The translations under genes and the position numbers were made by a program. A DNA stretch of 47,331 nucleotides from Thermoflexus hugenholtzii JAD2 (GTDB taxonomy: Bacteria > Chloroflexota > UBA11872 > UBA12225), in NCBI GenBank assembly GCA_945907765.1, contig CAMDTO010000006.1, forward strand, positions 1-47,331, in the 5' to 3' direction. The notes below the pieces were generated by a model. That model was given only the letters and a program-made list of their open reading frames with translations. It searched no databases and was not told the DNA's origin. Below are positions 33,872 to 42,576 of the stretch, in pieces. The stretch's first letter is position 1; every line of letters begins with the position of its first letter.

Positions 33872-33906
33872 GAACGCCACCCGAAGGGGTGGCGTTCTCG
33901 GTTTCC
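33872..33906 (+). terminator. Rho-independent terminator
   Basis: GAACGCCACCC (33872-33882) and GGGTGGCGTTC (33887-33897) form a perfect 11-bp stem with tetraloop GAAG, followed by TCGGTTTCC. It lies 33 bp after the stop of the cNMP-binding-like gene and 19 bp before the convergent dehydratase stop, so it probably serves both sides. Confidence 0.85.
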
Positions 33907-33916
33907 GGACGGTCCT

Positions 33917-35785
33917 CTAGACCCCAACCGGCCGGCCTGCTGGCAGGCGGAGGAAGTCGAAGTCGCATCCCTCAGGTGCCTGCGTCACGTGCAGTTGGTA
34001 GAGACGACGATACCCCCGTTCAAACGTCAGGGGTGCGGGTTTCCACTCGGCGCGGCGACGAGCGAGTTCGCCGTCCGGGACGTCCAGGTTCAGTCGACGG
34101 CCATCCACGTCAAGGTCGATCCAGTCGCCGTCCCGGACAAGGGCCAGGGGACCGCCAATCGCGCTTTCCGGGGCGATGTGCAGAACGACGGTGCCGTACG
34201 AGGTGCCGCTCATCCTTGCGTCGGAGATCCGCACCATGTCGCGAACCCCTTCCTGCAGGAGTTTCGCTGGAATCGGCATGAACCCCACCTCCGGCATTCC
34301 TGGCGCGCCGACCGGTCCGGCGTTCTGCAGCACCAGGATGCTGTCTGCGGTCACCGGGAGGTCCGGGTCGTCGATCCGTGCACGGAGGTCGTCGATTGAC
34401 CGGAACACGACCGCTTGCCCCCGGTGCTTCTGGAATCTGGGAGACGCGGCGATGTGCTTGATCACCGCGCCGTCCGGACACAGGTTCCCGCGCAGGATTG
34501 CGAGACCACCTTCCGGAGAACGCGGTTCCTCTCGGGAGGCAATCACGTCACGGCGCCGTGCGACACGGAAGCGTTCAAGGTTCTCGCCGACCGTCGACCC
34601 GGTAACGGTCATAGCCTCGTGGCGGAGGAGGGGCGCGAGTTCCTTCATGACCGCTGGCACCCCGCCGGCGTCGAACAGTTCCTCCATCTGGAACTCACCC
34701 GACGGCTTGAGGTTCACCAGCCATGGGGTCTGGCGGGAGAGTTCGTCAAACCGGTCGAGTGGCACCGGAATTCCAAGGCGTCCGGCAATCGCCACGAGAT
34801 GGACGACCGCGTTGGTCGATCCACCAAGGGCCATCAGCACGCGGATGGCGTTCTCGAATGCCGCCTCGGTCATGATGTGTGATGGGCGCAGTCCCGTGCG
34901 TGCGAGGCGCACCGCCTGACGGCCACTCATCTCGGCGAATTGCAACCGGCGGCTGTCCGGTGCCGGTATGGCGGCGTTGCCGGGCAACGCCATGCCAAGC
35001 GCTTCGGCCATGCTTGCCATTGTTGACGCGGTGCCCATCACCATGCATGAGCCCGCCGAACGGCAAATCGCATCTTCAATGGCGGTGTATTCGTCGGCGT
35101 CGATCGTTCCCGCCCGGAGTTCCGCGGTGTACTTCCCGCAGTCCGTGCAGGCCCCCAGGTCCTTGCCGTCGTGACGACCATTGAGCATCGGGCCACCGGA
35201 AATCATGATTGCGGGGACATCCGCCGACGCCGCACCCATCAGCGCCGCCGGCGTCGTCTTGTCGCATCCGGCGAGGAGCACGACCGCGTCCATCGGTTGG
35301 GCGCGGATCATCTCCTCGGTATCCATTGCCATCAAGTTGCGGAATAGCATTGATGTGGGTTGCGTGTGCACCTCGCCGAGCGAAATGGTCGGAAACTCCA
35401 GCGGGAACCCGCCTTCCTGCCACACGCCCCGCTTGACCGCTTCGGCAAGTTGGCGGAAGTGGTTGTTGCAGTTGTTGAACTCCGACCACGTCTGTGCAAT
35501 GCCGATGACAGGTTTGGTCAGGTCCTCCTGGGTAAACCCCATCGCCTTGGTGAAGGCACGCCCGGTGAACCCGGATGGGGTGCCTCGTTCGCCAAAGAAC
35601 CGTGCACTGCGCCCCAGGGCCGGCGCGCCATCCGCCATTGTGTCCGGCGCCGTCCCGGAGTCGGACGCCGTGCGCTTGGGCAATCCCTCCGCGCCAAGTG
35701 GTGCGTCTCCGCGGGCAGGATTGCGAGGGTCGTCATTGCCTTGGGCGTTGCGGTCTGCTGGTGGTGGGCCGTACATGATGCTCAC
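33917..35785 (-). CDS. IlvD/Edd-family dehydratase, sugar-acid type
   Basis: This protein has 622 residues and is an Fe-S dehydratase of the IlvD/Edd family, whose members are dihydroxy-acid dehydratase, phosphogluconate dehydratase and aldonate dehydratases. Cluster cysteines are visible: C174 in LLAGCDKTTPA, C213/C216 in GACTDCGKYTAE and C247 in AGSCMVMGTASTM. The forms GCDKTTPALMGAASADVPA and CMVMGTASTM are closer to L-arabonate/D-xylonate dehydratases than to IlvD of branched-chain synthesis. No ilv gene is nearby, but an SDR follows, which fits sugar-acid use. The N-terminal 60 residues are a disordered extension. GTG 35785 has AGGA 8 nt upstream; a later start near residue 50 is possible. 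Confidence 0.88.
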   Translation of the reverse strand: MSIMYGPPPADRNAQGNDDPRNPARGDAPLGAEGLPKRTASDSGTAPDTMADGAPALGRSARFFGERGTPSGFTGRAFTKAMGFTQEDLTKPVIGIAQTWSEFNNCNNHFRQLAEAVKRGVWQEGGFPLEFPTISLGEVHTQPTSMLFRNLMAMDTEEMIRAQPMDAVVLLAGCDKTTPAALMGAASADVPAIMISGGPMLNGRHDGKDLGACTDCGKYTAELRAGTIDADEYTAIEDAICRSAGSCMVMGTASTMASMAEALGMALPGNAAIPAPDSRRLQFAEMSGRQAVRLARTGLRPSHIMTEAAFENAIRVLMALGGSTNAVVHLVAIAGRLGIPVPLDRFDELSRQTPWLVNLKPSGEFQMEELFDAGGVPAVMKELAPLLRHEAMTVTGSTVGENLERFRVARRRDVIASREEPRSPEGGLAILRGNLCPDGAVIKHIAASPRFQKHRGQAVVFRSIDDLRARIDDPDLPVTADSILVLQNAGPVGAPGMPEVGFMPIPAKLLQEGVRDMVRISDARMSGTSYGTVVLHIAPESAIGGPLALVRDGDWIDLDVDGRRLNLDVPDGELARRRAEWKPAPLTFERGYRRLYQLHVTQAPEGCDFDFLRLPAGRPVGV

Positions 35786-35839
35786 GGTGCGGTTCCTGTC
35801 CTGGCGTGATCTGGGGGATGGTCGGTCGCGGGCTTCTTG

Positions 35840-36679
35840 TCAGGCGTCGGGCGTCAGGTGCACTGCGCCGGACTTCCACCGGCGACGGAACGACGGACGC
35901 ATCACGGCCTCAGGCGATTGGATGGTCAATCCGCCGTCGATCATCATCGTGGTGCCGGTCACCCATTTCGCCTCGTCCGACGCGAGAAAGAGGGCACCGT
36001 TGGCAATGTCCTCGGGGGTCCCGATGACGCCGAGCGGGTAGCAGTCCACGTTCCCCGCCCATTCCGCTTGATCCGCCTGGACGCGCGGGCGGCTGGTGTC
36101 GTTCAGGACCAGGCCAGGACAGATCGCGTTTGCGCGGATACCGTGTGGCCCGTAATCGAGGGCGAGGTTCCGGGTCAATCCAAGGATGCCCGCCTTCCCT
36201 GCCGAATACCCTCCGAAGTGCGGGTTGGTCACCACGCCGTTTGCCGAGGAGATGCTGGTGATTGACGGACCTGCGTCCCTCCCCGCTTCCATGAGATGTG
36301 GCAGCGCATACCGTGCGGTCAGGTACACCGAGGTCAGGCACCCATCGATCGTGCGACGCCACTCTTCCTCGGATATCTCGTGGAGGTACTTCACCGTTGC
36401 CATCGCTGCGCAATTCACGACCGTTGTCAGACGCCCGTAGGTCGTGATCGCCATCCTGACGAGTGACTGGACGTCCTCACTCACGCTTGCATCGACGCGC
36501 AGCGCCACCGCACGGCCACCCGAAGCGGTGATCTCGGCAGCGACGGCCTGTGCCCCGGCTTCATTGACGTCGCTCACCACGACGGCGCACCCTTCGTGGG
36601 CGAACCGGCGTGCGATTGCGTGGCCAATCCCTGCGCCACCGCCGCCGGTGACGATCGCGACCTTGCCTTCCAGACGCAT
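35840..36679 (-). CDS. Short-chain dehydrogenase/reductase
   Basis: This 279-residue classical SDR has cofactor loop TGGGGAGIG (11-19), NAD-type Asp D37 after the second strand (VVVSDVNEAG), the NCAA segment (89-92), catalytic S144/S145, Y158 and K162 (YSAGK), and the usual C-terminal GTTMMIDGG. It should use NAD(H). It is 54 bp upstream of the dehydratase gene on the same strand and may supply or consume its keto-sugar substrate, for example oxidising a sugar to an aldonic acid. About 25 basic residues at the C-terminus after the Gly-Gly motif are extra. ATG 36679 follows GGAGG. The substrate is unknown. Confidence 0.93.
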   Translation of the reverse strand: MRLEGKVAIVTGGGGAGIGHAIARRFAHEGCAVVVSDVNEAGAQAVAAEITASGGRAVALRVDASVSEDVQSLVRMAITTYGRLTTVVNCAAMATVKYLHEISEEEWRRTIDGCLTSVYLTARYALPHLMEAGRDAGPSITSISSANGVVTNPHFGGYSAGKAGILGLTRNLALDYGPHGIRANAICPGLVLNDTSRPRVQADQAEWAGNVDCYPLGVIGTPEDIANGALFLASDEAKWVTGTTMMIDGGLTIQSPEAVMRPSFRRRWKSGAVHLTPDA

Positions 36680-36883
36680 GCGTTTCCTCCCGTATATCTC
36701 CCCACCCTCCCCGATCCCGTATCCCAGAGCGCCCCTGGGTCTTCGGGAGGGGTAGTGGGCGTCGTGTTGCGGTCAGGCTACCGCACCGGTCGCACAGTGC
36801 GCGTCCCATTTGGGCGATGGGTTGTGGGACTACAATCTGGCCAATTCGTGGTCCATCGATCGCACGTGGGTAGGGGAACGCAA

Positions 36884-37687
36884 ATGACGGGTCGGGTAAG
36901 CAACGGCGGGCGTCTCGTTGGCAAGGTGGTCATTGTCACCGGTGCTGGTGCCGGGATTGGTCGCGGTGTGGCTGAACTTTGCGCACACGAGGGAGCCGCG
37001 GTGATCGTTGCTGAACGGTCGGTCGCTGGCGGGGAGGCGACCGCACGGGCCATCGCCGACTCGGGAGGTCGCGGACGCTTCGTGCAGACCGACGTCGCCG
37101 ACGAGGCAAGTGCTGCCAATGCCGTGGCGCAGGCCGTATCGCAATTCGGAGCGCTCACCGGTCTCGTCAACTGTGCCGGCATCTACCCGCGCGCAACCAT
37201 CGACGAGACGACCGTGGAACTCTGGGACCAGATCATGGCGGTCAACCTCCGGGGTCCATTCCTCATGTGCCGGGCCGCGGTTCCAGCTATGCGGGCTGCG
37301 GGTGGTGGATCAATCATCAACGTGACTTCGACCAATGCCTACTCGGGATGGCCGAACCTGTTTGCCTACTCCACTTCGAAGGGTGGATTGCTGGTCATGA
37401 CGCGGAACCTTTCCCGAGGTCTGGCGCGCGACCGGATCAGGGCCAATGCGCTCAACCCAGGCTGGGTCATCAGCGAGAACGAGATTGCGGTTCAGGCAAG
37501 CGACGGGCATGACCTCGCCTGGATCGAGGAGGCTGGAAAGCGCCAGCCATTGGGTCGGACGCAAACCCCGCTGGATTCCGCCTATTCGGCCGTTTTCCTG
37601 CTTTCGGACGAGTCCTCCCAGGTAACCGGGACCGAGATGAACGTCGATGCGGGCCGGTCCATGCCTGGGCAAGGTGGTTCCGCCTAG
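36884..37687 (+). CDS. Short-chain dehydrogenase/reductase
   Basis: This 267-residue classical SDR has the loop TGAGAGIG (19-26), NCAGIYP (97-103), catalytic S149 in NVTSTN, and Y162/K166 in YSTSK, with the NVDAG end motif. After the second strand comes AERS, so cofactor preference is less clear than for the two other SDRs here. ATG 36884 follows AGGGGAA; the open frame reaches back to 36596 but that part reads as the reverse of the divergent SDR gene and is rejected. The two SDR genes share a 204-bp divergent promoter region. Identity between them is only that of the general family. Confidence 0.92.
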   Translation: MTGRVSNGGRLVGKVVIVTGAGAGIGRGVAELCAHEGAAVIVAERSVAGGEATARAIADSGGRGRFVQTDVADEASAANAVAQAVSQFGALTGLVNCAGIYPRATIDETTVELWDQIMAVNLRGPFLMCRAAVPAMRAAGGGSIINVTSTNAYSGWPNLFAYSTSKGGLLVMTRNLSRGLARDRIRANALNPGWVISENEIAVQASDGHDLAWIEEAGKRQPLGRTQTPLDSAYSAVFLLSDESSQVTGTEMNVDAGRSMPGQGGSA

Positions 37688-37800
37688 GTGCAGTGGAACG
37701 CGCTCGCGGCAGGCCCACCCGTTCACATCCCTGAGTACAGGGACATGGCGCTGCCGACGGACTCCCGACGCATCCGGGTCTGCCGTACTTCGAAGCGGGT

Positions 37801-38685
37801 GTGAGAGACTGGGGGATCGTGGACCTTCAGTCTCTCCTCAACCCGCTGGCAATCAATCCCTTCGACCTCTTTCCCACATCGCCAGATGCGGGGACGCTGA
37901 TGGACGCCGCCGAGCGGTTTCCGGGCGGCCCGGTGGCGCTCGTGTTCGTGCTGTTCTGGTCGCCATGGATGGCTGCCATCGGGATCCCGGCGGGACTGAT
38001 CCTTGCGCGTCACGCCGGCATCAATCCGTTCGTGACGTTTGGTCTCTATGCCCTGACGGACATCATGGGAGCGATGATCACGCATCCTCTCTATGCAGTC
38101 ATAAAGAGGTACGGCGGGCGTGTCGGCGTCCTTCGCACGATCGGCCGTTGGTACGTCCGTCTCGCGATGATCGGGGCAAAGCCTCCAAGCATCGAGGATG
38201 TCCGGAATGGCCCCATCTGGCCGGCGCTCTTCCGCATCGGGGTCGTCGCATTCGGTTTCGATATCTACCACGGGGGCATGGTCATTGCCGGGTTGCCGGT
38301 CCCGCGGTTGCTGGGCTGGGCGGCGGCCCTCGCCGGTGACCTGATCTGGTTCGGCGTGCTCTTCGCGACCAGTACCGCAGCCGCCGCAGTCATCGACAAC
38401 GACAAGACCGTGGGCATCATCACGGTCGTCGCGATGATTGCAATCCCCAAGATTGCCGAGTGGATCTTCCCGGCACTTCGAGGAAATGCAGGTCCCGCGA
38501 AGAGTCCCCCACCAACGAGTGATGGCGTGAACGCGACCCCTGCGCTCTTGTTCGCCGGTTCATCCAGCGGGAAGCTGGCGCTTACCGGACCTCATCGGGA
38601 TCCAGTGCCCGCGACCGGCGGAGGCGGCGGTCGGCGTTCTGCGAAGCGCGGATCAGGTGCTCGACCTCGGCCTCGTAGTCATTGA
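37801..38685 (+). CDS. Unknown integral membrane protein
   Basis: This protein has up to 294 residues and no recognised family. I see about five hydrophobic helices between residues 42 and 225 (GPVALVFVLFWSPWMAAIG, AGLILARHAGINPFVTFGLY and later VGIITVVAMIAIPKIAEW). The inner part KRYGGRVGVLRTIGRWYVRL is basic and probably cytoplasmic. From about residue 230 the sequence becomes Gly/Pro/Arg-rich and the last 35 codons overlap the end of the convergent SHOCT-domain gene, so the true protein may be shorter in function though no earlier stop exists. GTG 37801 is used; GTG 37819 is an alternative, and neither has an ideal ribosome site. Confidence 0.65.
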   Translation: MRDWGIVDLQSLLNPLAINPFDLFPTSPDAGTLMDAAERFPGGPVALVFVLFWSPWMAAIGIPAGLILARHAGINPFVTFGLYALTDIMGAMITHPLYAVIKRYGGRVGVLRTIGRWYVRLAMIGAKPPSIEDVRNGPIWPALFRIGVVAFGFDIYHGGMVIAGLPVPRLLGWAAALAGDLIWFGVLFATSTAAAAVIDNDKTVGIITVVAMIAIPKIAEWIFPALRGNAGPAKSPPPTSDGVNATPALLFAGSSSGKLALTGPHRDPVPATGGGGGRRSAKRGSGARPRPRSH

Positions 38686-39097
38686 CGTCAATGTCACCGC
38701 GTGCGAACTGTCCCTTCAGGATCGCGAGCATCTCGTCTCGGTACTCGAGGTGGGTCAGGTTCCCGGCAAGGTAGCGTCGCTTCAGGTTCTCCTCGGGGAG
38801 TTCGGGCGTGCGCTGACGTTCTCGGTTTTCGTCTTTTGGTCTTGACGCCCGCCAGATAAACCAGGCGGGGACGCCGATGATCCCGGCCGCGACCGCACCC
38901 GCGATGGCCAACCCAAGCAACAGGAGTACGAGCGCAAGTACGGCGATGACCACCACGAATGGCAAGGCAATCAAGCCAGCCATGATGCCAACGACTGGGC
39001 CAATGACCGCCGGAATGACTACTCCGAGCAAGATGACCGTCAACACCACGCGCCAAACGAACCGGCGCAGCGGTCGTGACCGACCCTTCCTTTTCAC
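38582..39097 (-). CDS. Membrane protein with two SHOCT-like C-terminal motifs
   Basis: This 171-residue protein has basic N-terminal residues, then two or three hydrophobic helices (about 15-82, including VVLTVILLGVVIPAVIG and LALVLLLLGLAIAGAVAAG). The soluble end holds two SHOCT-type short motifs, RRYLAGNLTHLEYRDEML (108-125) and GQFARGDIDVNDYEAEVEHL (129-148), both with the basic-x-G-x-hydrophobic-x-x-x-[EDY] pattern. SHOCT motifs are short oligomerisation helices of unknown purpose. GTG 39097 is chosen because the upstream open frame (to 39427) reads as the reverse of another gene. The 3' end overlaps the end of the convergent gene by 104 bp. Confidence 0.75.
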   Translation of the reverse strand: MKRKGRSRPLRRFVWRVVLTVILLGVVIPAVIGPVVGIMAGLIALPFVVVIAVLALVLLLLGLAIAGAVAAGIIGVPAWFIWRASRPKDENRERQRTPELPEENLKRRYLAGNLTHLEYRDEMLAILKGQFARGDIDVNDYEAEVEHLIRASQNADRRLRRSRALDPDEVR

Positions 39098-39245
39098 GTC
39101 CCAGTCCGTCCCTGACAGGTGCCATGTGCGGGATTTGACCGGCACGATGGTCCATGATCCACGTCCGAGTCTACGTGTCTGCCGTCGAACGTCGCACCGC
39201 GCGCGTGTGCAGGCGGTACCATGCGACCTGAGGGGTACGAGTGCC

Positions 39246-39473
39246 ATGATGATCCTCGCTGGGCGGACAGTGATCTTTGCGTGGGCCTTGGGCATCGCAT
39301 ATGTCGGGTACCTGCTTGTCAGTGGTGAGATTGGCGTGATGCAAGCAGCCTTGGAAGCCGGCCGGACGCTCGACGTCGTCCTGAACGCCATCTTCACCAT
39401 GTTGGTCGCCGCGATGGTGACCATCACCGTTGGCCTCTTCCTGTTCGTTGGCGTCGCGAACGAAGGCAGCTAG
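39246..39473 (+). CDS. Small two-helix membrane protein
   Basis: This 75-residue protein has two hydrophobic helices (about 7-25 and 48-70) joined by a short acidic loop (SGEIGVMQAALEAGRTLD). It matches no family that I recognise. Two ATGs follow each other at the start, with GAGGGG 13 nt before. It lies between the divergent SHOCT-domain gene and the TSUP gene on the same strand (137-bp gap). Size and composition are typical of small membrane regulators, but no function is claimed. Confidence 0.6.
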   Translation: MMILAGRTVIFAWALGIAYVGYLLVSGEIGVMQAALEAGRTLDVVLNAIFTMLVAAMVTITVGLFLFVGVANEGS

Positions 39474-39610
39474 GGCTGCCCGTCCTGCGCCAAGACCTTT
39501 GTACGGGCACTCTCTGATCGGCAGACCAACGGGTCCGACCAGGTGACATAGGACACCCTTGACCATTCGCAGCCACGATGCAGCTGCCAGTTTGACGGAA
39601 CCCCGACACG

Positions 39611-40411
39611 ATGTCCCCTGATCCCTGGATGGCCGTCGTTGCGGTATCCCTGGGCGGCGCGATCGGTGTGGTCCAGGGAATCCTGGGTGCCGGTGGGGCA
39701 ATCCTGACCCTGCCGGTCCTCGTCTACGTGCTTGGCGCACCAGTGCCAGTCGCAACCGGGACGAGCATTGCCGTGACCTGCCTCAATGCCTCGGTGGGGG
39801 CGTTGCAGGCGTGGCGTTCGCGCCGTGCGCTTCCGAGGGTGAGCGTTGTCCTTGGAACCGGTGGCATCCTTGGCACGCTTGCCGGGGCCTGGATGAACCA
39901 CCGGACCCCCGAAGTCGTGGTCCTCGGACTGTTCGGCCTGATCATGCTCGCTTCGGCGACCAGCATGGTCCGGGGTGGTCCCGGATCCGACGCGGTGGCG
40001 CCGACCCCGGTGATCTTCACTCGCGTGTTCATTGCCAAGGTCGTGATCATCGGTCTCGGTGTCGGGATCCTGACCGGGCTCTTTGGTGTTGGGGGAGGGT
40101 TCTTGCTCGTGCCGGCACTCGTGACCGTGCTCGGTGTGCCGATGCGCATGGCCGCCGGAACCTCGATGATGGCGATCACGCTCAATTCAATCTGGGGACT
40201 CGCGGCCCATACCGGCCTGGGCGGCATCGATTGGCTTCTGGTCGGCTTGCTCGGCGGATCCGGCATTGTCGGGGTCGTCGTCGGTGGCCATGTGGCGGGA
40301 CGCCTGCCCGAGCGGCACCTCCGGCGTGCCTTTGCCTCGCTGGTCTTCTCGCTTGCGGTCTATACGCTTGCGCGCAATGGGGATGCTCTTTTCGCCACGA
40401 TCACTTCGTGA
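39611..40411 (+). CDS. TSUP (TauE/SafE) family membrane transporter
   Basis: This 266-residue permease is of the TauE/SafE family, whose members move sulfite, sulfonates or other organosulfur and organic anions. Two related halves are visible, each starting with the family signature: GVVQGILGAGGAILTLPVLVYVLG (read as GILGAGGAILTLP, near residue 22) and LTGLFGVGGGFLLVPALV (near residue 152). Each is followed by a TS/TSMM segment (ATGTSIAVTCLNA and AGTSMMAITLNS). Eight helices fit. The substrate is not inferable; there is no sulfur gene nearby. It converges on the MFS gene with a 33-bp gap. Confidence 0.9.
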   Translation: MSPDPWMAVVAVSLGGAIGVVQGILGAGGAILTLPVLVYVLGAPVPVATGTSIAVTCLNASVGALQAWRSRRALPRVSVVLGTGGILGTLAGAWMNHRTPEVVVLGLFGLIMLASATSMVRGGPGSDAVAPTPVIFTRVFIAKVVIIGLGVGILTGLFGVGGGFLLVPALVTVLGVPMRMAAGTSMMAITLNSIWGLAAHTGLGGIDWLLVGLLGGSGIVGVVVGGHVAGRLPERHLRRAFASLVFSLAVYTLARNGDALFATITS

Positions 40412-40444
40412 ACCGGTGTTCCCAATGGAGATCCACGCGTCTCC

Positions 40445-41758
40445 CTATGGAGTGACCGGTTGGTGACCTGCGCCGTCGAACGATTGGCGCCACCGATGCG
40501 CAAGAGGAACGATCATCAGCGTGATTGCTCCGAGGACGGCAAATGAGCCGGTCAACCCCACCATGTCGGCAATGGCCCCGTACATGATGGGAGCGGACGC
40601 GGTCGCGAGCAGGGTGCAGGTGTAGAAAAGGCCATACGCGCGCCCCCGTTGATCCGGGTCAACGAACGGTGCCACCAGTCCGTAGAGAACCGACGACGTG
40701 CCATTGAGGGAGAACCCGAACGGCAGGATTGCCCACAGGATCGCGCCCTTTGGCGCGAAGGGGATGAGGATCAGGCCCACCGCCGTCACGACCTCGGTCA
40801 CCATGATCGTCAACGTCGGTCCGGCCCTCGTGGCCAATGGTCCGCACAGGAACTTGCCGGCCGCTCCGGCCCCGAAGAGGACGGCGAAGGCGACACTGAT
40901 CTCCGCCGAGGAGAGCGAGGCGCGGTCGAAGACGAACGGCAGCAGTGCGAGCGCCGCTCCCCGGGCAGCCGCATCGAGCATTCCCGTTGCCGTCAAGGCG
41001 CCGTACGCACCCGGGTTCCGGATCCCCCACGCCCGAAACCTCCATGAATCCCGGTGCCAGATCGAATGGTTCCGGCGTGTCCCCGCATCCGGTGTCGACG
41101 CAGCAACCTGGTCTCGCATGGCCTGCGCCACCGATCCTCGCGTCACGGGCACCGCCAATGCGTAGCCGATCGCGAACACAAGGCCAGTGATCCCCAGGGC
41201 CGTCACTCCCCCGCGCCATCCGTAGTAGTAGGCACCCAGTCCGCCGATGAACGGTGCTGCTATCTTTCCGATATCGCCGGCAAAGTTCAGCGTGCCGATC
41301 GCCTGGTGCCTTCTCCCATCGCCGAAGAGGCGCGAAACCAAGGCGTTCGCCACCGGATGCTGGGTGTTCCCGCCTATCCCCGCCAGGGCCGTCCAGATCA
41401 GGAGCGGGACGAAGGTCGCAGTGGTCGCCATCGCGATCAAGCCAACGCTTACCGCGCCAGTGCCAACGGCCAGCAGCAGGTGTTCCCCGACCGTTTCGGC
41501 GAGCATCCCGGCCGGGACTTGCAGGAGTGCAGAGGCTCCGCCAAGGATTGCCTTGACCGCGCCAACCTGCCCGTAACTCAGTTTCAAGTCGCTGGCAATG
41601 AGCGGCAGCAGTGGGTAGACGCCCGCGAACAGGGCGTCGCTGACCGCGTGCATCGAGGCCACACTGGCAAGGTGCCAGCCTGCGCGGGATCGGAAGCCAC
41701 GCACCCCGGGAGTTCGCCTCAAAGGCTCCGGGGCGGGTGGCGGGGTCAGATCCGACAT
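40445..41758 (-). CDS. MFS transporter
   Basis: This 437-residue 12-helix major facilitator is of the type often annotated as fosmidomycin-resistance or sugar/nitrate-like MFS. The first half contains GVYPLLPLIASDLKLSYGQVG and GMLAETVGEHLLLAVG, and a cytoplasmic middle loop (ASTPDAGTRRNHSIWHRD) separates the halves. The second half has FGAGAAGKFLCGPLATRAGPT (read as GAAGKFLCGPLATRAG). The last helix ends before HRWRQSF. ATG 41758 is used; the GTG 41776 start is possible. It is divergent from the exported ribonuclease-like gene with a 39-bp gap. Substrate unknown. Confidence 0.88.
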   Translation of the reverse strand: MSDLTPPPAPEPLRRTPGVRGFRSRAGWHLASVASMHAVSDALFAGVYPLLPLIASDLKLSYGQVGAVKAILGGASALLQVPAGMLAETVGEHLLLAVGTGAVSVGLIAMATTATFVPLLIWTALAGIGGNTQHPVANALVSRLFGDGRRHQAIGTLNFAGDIGKIAAPFIGGLGAYYYGWRGGVTALGITGLVFAIGYALAVPVTRGSVAQAMRDQVAASTPDAGTRRNHSIWHRDSWRFRAWGIRNPGAYGALTATGMLDAAARGAALALLPFVFDRASLSSAEISVAFAVLFGAGAAGKFLCGPLATRAGPTLTIMVTEVVTAVGLILIPFAPKGAILWAILPFGFSLNGTSSVLYGLVAPFVDPDQRGRAYGLFYTCTLLATASAPIMYGAIADMVGLTGSFAVLGAITLMIVPLAHRWRQSFDGAGHQPVTP

Positions 41759-41797
41759 CCTCGTACCGTAGCGCACCGCGCGACGCTTCTGTCGTCA

Positions 41798-42250
41798 ATG
41801 CCCCCAGTGTCCTTGTTGCGGTGCCTGTTCGCCCTGGTGCTTGTGTGCCTGGGCGGAGCATGTTCACGAGCGGAACCCGGGCCGCCGGTTGCCTCCGTCA
41901 GCGCAAGTCCGACCTCGACTGGCGCGCCGTCCGTTGATGGCACGCGGATTGCACGTGACGCCACGTGGGCACCCGGCGCCCTCGTCGACCACTTCGGGAA
42001 GCATGGAAACGAGGGTCCGTGGGCGGATGCCGGTGCCTACCACCGCAGTGCCCGGGACACGATCCGCACCGGTCGGGATTTCACCTACATTGATCGCACC
42101 GCGAACGTCCGGCGACGCGGTTTCTACGACGCATCGGGAAACCGTTTCACCAGTGTCACCGAAGACCTGCGTCGCATCACCACACACGTTCGCCCAGACA
42201 CTGGTGAGCGCGCTGTCGTCCTCCTGCCTGAAAGCACGTACCGCCGATGA
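41798..42250 (+). CDS. Exported BECR-type ribonuclease-like protein
   Basis: This 150-residue protein has a signal peptide (about 1-21) ending in CLGGAC, a lipobox-like site with an imperfect -3 residue, then a Ser/Thr/Pro linker (30-47). The C-terminal 90 residues resemble the barnase/EndoU-like (BECR) toxin domains found at the ends of polymorphic toxins: LVDHFGKHGNE (62-72), AGAYHRSARDTI (79-90), RRRGFYDASGNRFTSV (105-120) and ITTHVRP (127-133). The typical order HFxKHG, EY, GxxxRYDxxxNxFxV, TxFKP is kept. It may be an exported or surface RNase. The next gene overlaps it by ATGA and could be the inhibitor. The family match is by motif order only and needs a profile search. Confidence 0.6.
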   Translation: MPPVSLLRCLFALVLVCLGGACSRAEPGPPVASVSASPTSTGAPSVDGTRIARDATWAPGALVDHFGKHGNEGPWADAGAYHRSARDTIRTGRDFTYIDRTANVRRRGFYDASGNRFTSVTEDLRRITTHVRPDTGERAVVLLPESTYRR

Positions 42251-42576
42251 CGTTTGACCGCATTCCATCCGGACCGCGTCCCAGCCGCGCGATCATCGGT
42301 CATCTTCTGGATGCTCACGGCGTAGAAAGTTTAGCGTGTGCACTCTTTCTGGTGCAGTCGGAAGGCGTGACGCTCCCGGGGGGCGTAGAGGCTGCGAGTG
42401 GGTACGTCCTCGGACGTGACGGGCGCGTGCACCGGTGGTGGCTATCGTGGTCTGAAACCGCTGACGCCTATCAGCTGTCACCATGGGCCGAGGTGACTGA
42501 CCCGGTCGATGCCTTCGGCGGTGATGCCGATTTTCGCGACGCGTGGTCGGCGGTCTTCGGGAGGGAACGCGACTGA
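42247..42576 (+). CDS. Small acidic protein overlapping the ribonuclease-like gene
   Basis: This 109-residue cytoplasmic protein has no signal and no membrane helix. It begins at ATG 42247, sharing ATGA with the stop of the ribonuclease-like gene, so the two are translationally coupled. The second half is acidic and rich in aromatic residues: GYVLGRDGRVHRWWLSW (residues 52-68), then LSPWAEVTDPVDAFGGDADFRDAWSAVFG. It matches no family known to me. Its position, size and acidity are those expected of an inhibitor (immunity protein) that keeps the cytoplasm safe from the ribonuclease, as barstar does for barnase. That is inference. Confidence 0.65.
   Translation: MTFDRIPSGPRPSRAIIGHLLDAHGVESLACALFLVQSEGVTLPGGVEAASGYVLGRDGRVHRWWLSWSETADAYQLSPWAEVTDPVDAFGGDADFRDAWSAVFGRERD

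Noticed and set aside
40659-41867. Minus-strand open frame in the MFS region
   Set aside because: It is an alternative frame of the MFS gene with Arg/Gly-rich nonsense composition and no helices.
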